NCBI GenBank assembly: GCA_963205105.1
Contig: CAUJJW010000409.1
Span: 1-34,577, forward strand
Origin: Verrucomicrobiota bacterium
GTDB taxonomy: Bacteria; Verrucomicrobiota; Verrucomicrobiia; Limisphaerales; CAIMTB01
DNA length: 34,577 nucleotides
Reading direction: 5' to 3'
Shown: positions 32,342-34,577 of the stretch, piece after piece
Layout: each line of letters starts with the position of its first letter
How positions within the stretch are numbered: position 1 is the first letter of the stretch
Position numbers and translations under genes: made by a program
The notes under the pieces: model-generated
The model's database searches: none
What the model was told of the DNA's origin: nothing
The model's input: the letters and a program-made list of their open reading frames with translations, nothing else

Positions 32342-34537
32342 ATGGCTGCCTGGATGGTCCTTAGCTGGCTGGCGTGGCTGTGTGGGGTGGGCGCGGTTTC
32401 GGAGGTGCGTGCGGCCGAACCCGGGTGGGATGTCATGGCGGACACGTGGGTGGCGTCGGATGGTTTGGGGCGGGTGGTGCCGGGGCACGATCAGGTGGGC
32501 GGACCCAGGTCGGACCGGACGGTGGGCATGTTCTATTTTCTCTGGCACGGCGCGCATGTTCAGGGTGGGCCGTATGACGTGACGCGGATTCTGGCGCAGG
32601 ACCCGGAGGCGATGACCAAGCCGGACAGTCCGTTGTGGGGACCGTTGCACGTCCCGCATCACTGGGGGCAATCGATCTTCGGCTACTACCGGATTCAGGA
32701 CGCGGGCGTGCTGCGGAAACATGCGCAAATGTTGGGCGACGCGGGGGTGGACGTCGTGATCTTCGACGTGACGAATCAGATCACCTACCGCGACGACTAC
32801 CTGGCGTTGCTGCGGGAATGGTCCGTGTGTCGCGCGTTGGGGAATCGAACGCCGCAGGTGGCGTTTCTCACGCCGTTCTGGGACCCGCAGAAAGTGGTGC
32901 GCGAGCTGTGGCGGGACCTCTACCAGCCCGGTGTGCATCGCGATCTGTGGTTTGTGTGGGAAGGAAAGCCCTTGATCCTGGCGGATGCGGATCTGCTGGA
33001 CGCGCGTCGGGACCAGTCGGCGCAGAACACGCCGGTGGAACTCGAGCCGGGAACCAGCCTGGGTCAGTCGTTTCAAGTGGATCAACCGATCCGAGCGGTG
33101 GGTGGGCGGTTCCCGAACTGGGGGACGCGCGGTGCGGCGGTGACCCTGACCTTGCTTCGCGACGGGCCTGGCGGCGAGCGGGTGGTTTCCGAACGCTTCC
33201 ATGACGTGGGCGACAACGCCTGGGTGATGTTGCGTGTGAATCCGCCACTGCCTCCTGGCCGCTATTACCTGGAAGCCACCGAACCCGGGGGCCGGATCGG
33301 CTGGTGGAGCCACACCGAGGAACGGTGGTCGGAGGGGGCGGCCTTTGCGGACGGGAAAGCCGTGGACGGCGATCGGACGCTGAGGATGGTCACGGTCGAT
33401 GCGGAGGCGGCGCGCATCCGGGAGTTCTTCACCTTTCGCAAGCCGCAGCCGGACTACTTCCAGGGCCCGACCCAGTCCAACATGTGGAGCTGGCTGGAAG
33501 TGCATCCGCAGCACGTGTTTCGGAACGACCGGGGGGAGAAGGAGCAGATGTCGGTGGGCGTGGGCCAGAACGCGGTGGGCGGAAGGCTGGGATCGATGAG
33601 CGAGCCGGGGTCGCGGGGACGGAGCTTTCATCGGGGCGCGCGGGACATGCGGCCGGGGGCAGTCCGGCTGGGGCTGAACGTGTCGGAGCAATGGGAACTC
33701 GCGCTGAAGGAAGATCCGCGGTTCGTCTTTGTGACGGGTTGGAACGAGTGGATTGCGGGCCGGTTTGCGGAGTTCAACCGGATCAAGCTGCCGGTGATGT
33801 TTGTGGATCAGTTCGATCAGGAGCACAGCCGGGACATCGAACCCATGAAGGGCGGCCACGGGGACGACTACTACTATCAGTTCGTCGGGCATGTCCGGAG
33901 GTACAAGGGGGCGAGGGCGCTGCAGGCCTGGGAACGGAAGCCGATCCAGGTGGATGGGGCCTTCGGGGATTGGGCGGATGTGCGGCCTGAATTTCGGGAC
34001 ACGATCGGCGATCCGGTGCAGCGGAAGCACGTGGGTTGGGACACGAACGTTGTCTACACGAACACCTCGGGGCGGAACGACATCGTGGCGGCCAAGGTGA
34101 GCGGGGATACGCAGCGGGCGTGGTTTTATGTGCGAACGCGGCAGCCGCTGGCCGCTCCAGTGGACAGCGAGTCGTGGATGCTGCTGTTGCTCGACGTGGA
34201 CGGAAATGCGGCGACCGGATGGCTGGGTTACGACTACGTCGTGAACCGTTCCCGCGAAGGGCAGGCGGCGCGCCTTGAGAAACACCGGGGACCGGGTTGG
34301 GACTGGCAGTCGGTTGGGGAGGCGGAACTGAAATTCGCCGGGGATCAGCTGGAGTTGGCGATCCCTTGGCGGCTGCTGGGTCGGGATGGGCCGCCCGCGG
34401 TGCTGGATTTCAAATGGGCGGATCAGCTCCAGGGCACGGGGGAGTGGAGTGATCTGACGCTGAACGGGGACGTGGCACCCAACGACCGGTTCAACTACCG
34501 GGTGGCGTGGAACGCAGCGTCGACGCCAGGGCGCTGA
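32342..34537 (+). CDS. Secreted GH71/99-like glycoside hydrolase with C-terminal CBM9-like domain
   Basis: The ATG at 32342 opens a signal peptide ending 'SEVRAAEP'; the upstream open frame runs through repeat DNA and is rejected. The 731-residue product starts its catalytic part with 'VGMFYFLWHGAHVQGG' and 'LRKHAQMLGDAGVDVVIFD'. Later come 'DPRFVFVTGWNEWIAGRF', a pattern I associate with GH71/GH99-like domains, and 'MFVDQFDQEHSRDIEPM'. A beta-rich insertion occupies about 215-345. From about 533 the sequence 'IQVDGAFGDWADVRPEFRDT' begins a CBM9-like sugar-binding domain. Substrate specificity is not readable. It follows the rhamnosidase in the same direction, so a joint role in glycan breakdown is likely. 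Its last 47 bases overlap the convergent gene at the window edge. Confidence 0.75.
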   Translation: MAAWMVLSWLAWLCGVGAVSEVRAAEPGWDVMADTWVASDGLGRVVPGHDQVGGPRSDRTVGMFYFLWHGAHVQGGPYDVTRILAQDPEAMTKPDSPLWGPLHVPHHWGQSIFGYYRIQDAGVLRKHAQMLGDAGVDVVIFDVTNQITYRDDYLALLREWSVCRALGNRTPQVAFLTPFWDPQKVVRELWRDLYQPGVHRDLWFVWEGKPLILADADLLDARRDQSAQNTPVELEPGTSLGQSFQVDQPIRAVGGRFPNWGTRGAAVTLTLLRDGPGGERVVSERFHDVGDNAWVMLRVNPPLPPGRYYLEATEPGGRIGWWSHTEERWSEGAAFADGKAVDGDRTLRMVTVDAEAARIREFFTFRKPQPDYFQGPTQSNMWSWLEVHPQHVFRNDRGEKEQMSVGVGQNAVGGRLGSMSEPGSRGRSFHRGARDMRPGAVRLGLNVSEQWELALKEDPRFVFVTGWNEWIAGRFAEFNRIKLPVMFVDQFDQEHSRDIEPMKGGHGDDYYYQFVGHVRRYKGARALQAWERKPIQVDGAFGDWADVRPEFRDTIGDPVQRKHVGWDTNVVYTNTSGRNDIVAAKVSGDTQRAWFYVRTRQPLAAPVDSESWMLLLLDVDGNAATGWLGYDYVVNRSREGQAARLEKHRGPGWDWQSVGEAELKFAGDQLELAIPWRLLGRDGPPAVLDFKWADQLQGTGEWSDLTLNGDVAPNDRFNYRVAWNAASTPGR

Positions 34538-34577
34538 GTAGGGACTCGATATCGAAGGGCTTCTGAATGACGGATGA
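34491..34577 (-). CDS. C-terminal end of a receiver-domain protein (5' part outside window)
   Basis: Reading leftward from the window edge gives 'SSVIQKPFDIESLLSALA' and about ten more residues before a TGA at 34493-34491. The 'QKPF' pair and following helix are the end of a response-regulator receiver domain (the conserved Lys-Pro after strand 5), either a stand-alone regulator or the last domain of a hybrid histidine kinase. The gene converges on the GH71/99-like gene and overlaps its last 47 bases. Confidence 0.7.
   Translation of the reverse strand, partial: SSVIQKPFDIESLLSALASTLRSTPPGS

Noticed and set aside
32330..34285. Minus-strand open frame of 651 codons opposite the GH71/99-like gene
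   Set aside because: It is His/Pro/Arg-rich with no recognisable domain and is antisense to a real gene.

Overview
The window is GC-rich (by eye about 64-65 %) chromosomal DNA, most likely from a Verrucomicrobiota bacterium of the Limisphaerales/Pedosphaera type. This rests on the gene complement: a CotH/lamin-tail secreted giant with a C-terminal 'ISWPA...FYRLR' domain, a prepilin-type H-X9-DG protein, a DUF1573-rhodanese-MauE cluster, a secreted sulfatase-fold protein, GH78 and GH71/99-like glycosidases, and several kinds of palindromic intergenic repeat. No rRNA, tRNA, CRISPR array or intact insertion sequence was seen. The lineage is an inference from gene content, not from a marker gene.

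Layout. 1-751 (-): a DUF433-like antitoxin and a PIN-like DUF5615 toxin, overlapping by 4 bp; the toxin runs off the left edge. 752-1641: almost gene-free, with a possible orphan ORF and a cluster of palindromic repeats. 1642-5391 (+): secreted CotH-kinase-like multidomain protein. 5541-7048 (+): two-component pair (soluble HisKA_3 kinase and NarL-type regulator). 7143-7942 (-): two small proteins of unknown function. 8188-10845 (-): GlnD-like nucleotidyltransferase whose HD domain looks eroded. 11194-13514 (+): DUF1573, rhodanese and MauE-like genes, a probable envelope thiol/redox unit. 13545-14492 (+): WYL regulator interrupted by two in-frame TAG codons. 14530-15770 (+): Dabb lipoprotein and SDR oxidoreductase. 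15854-17176 (+): SppA peptidase. 17243-17866 (-): RodZ-like HTH membrane protein. 17940-20749 (+): sulfatase-fold protein lacking the formylglycine site, overlapping an RlmI-like methyltransferase. 20747-20928: palindromic element that supplies the stop codons of both flanking convergent genes. 20926-21627 (-): pseudopilin. 21787-26126 (+): zinc-ribbon protein, RNase III and MMPL/RND exporter. 26244-28945 (+): bioF-bioA behind an intrinsic terminator. 29025-34537 (+): alpha-L-rhamnosidase and a GH71/99-like protein with a C-terminal CBM9-like domain. 34491-34577 (-): tail of a receiver-domain protein.

Genes that plausibly work together are: the toxin and antitoxin; the kinase and regulator; DUF1573, rhodanese and MauE; bioF and bioA (the last steps toward diaminopelargonate); and the two glycosidases (polysaccharide use). 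The observations most worth a second look are the sulfatase-fold protein that has lost several catalytic residues, the GlnD-like protein without a visible HD motif, the WYL gene with two ambers in an otherwise open frame, the palindromic element ending both neighbours, and the bioF leader with a 14-nt match to the complement of a universal 16S rRNA segment.
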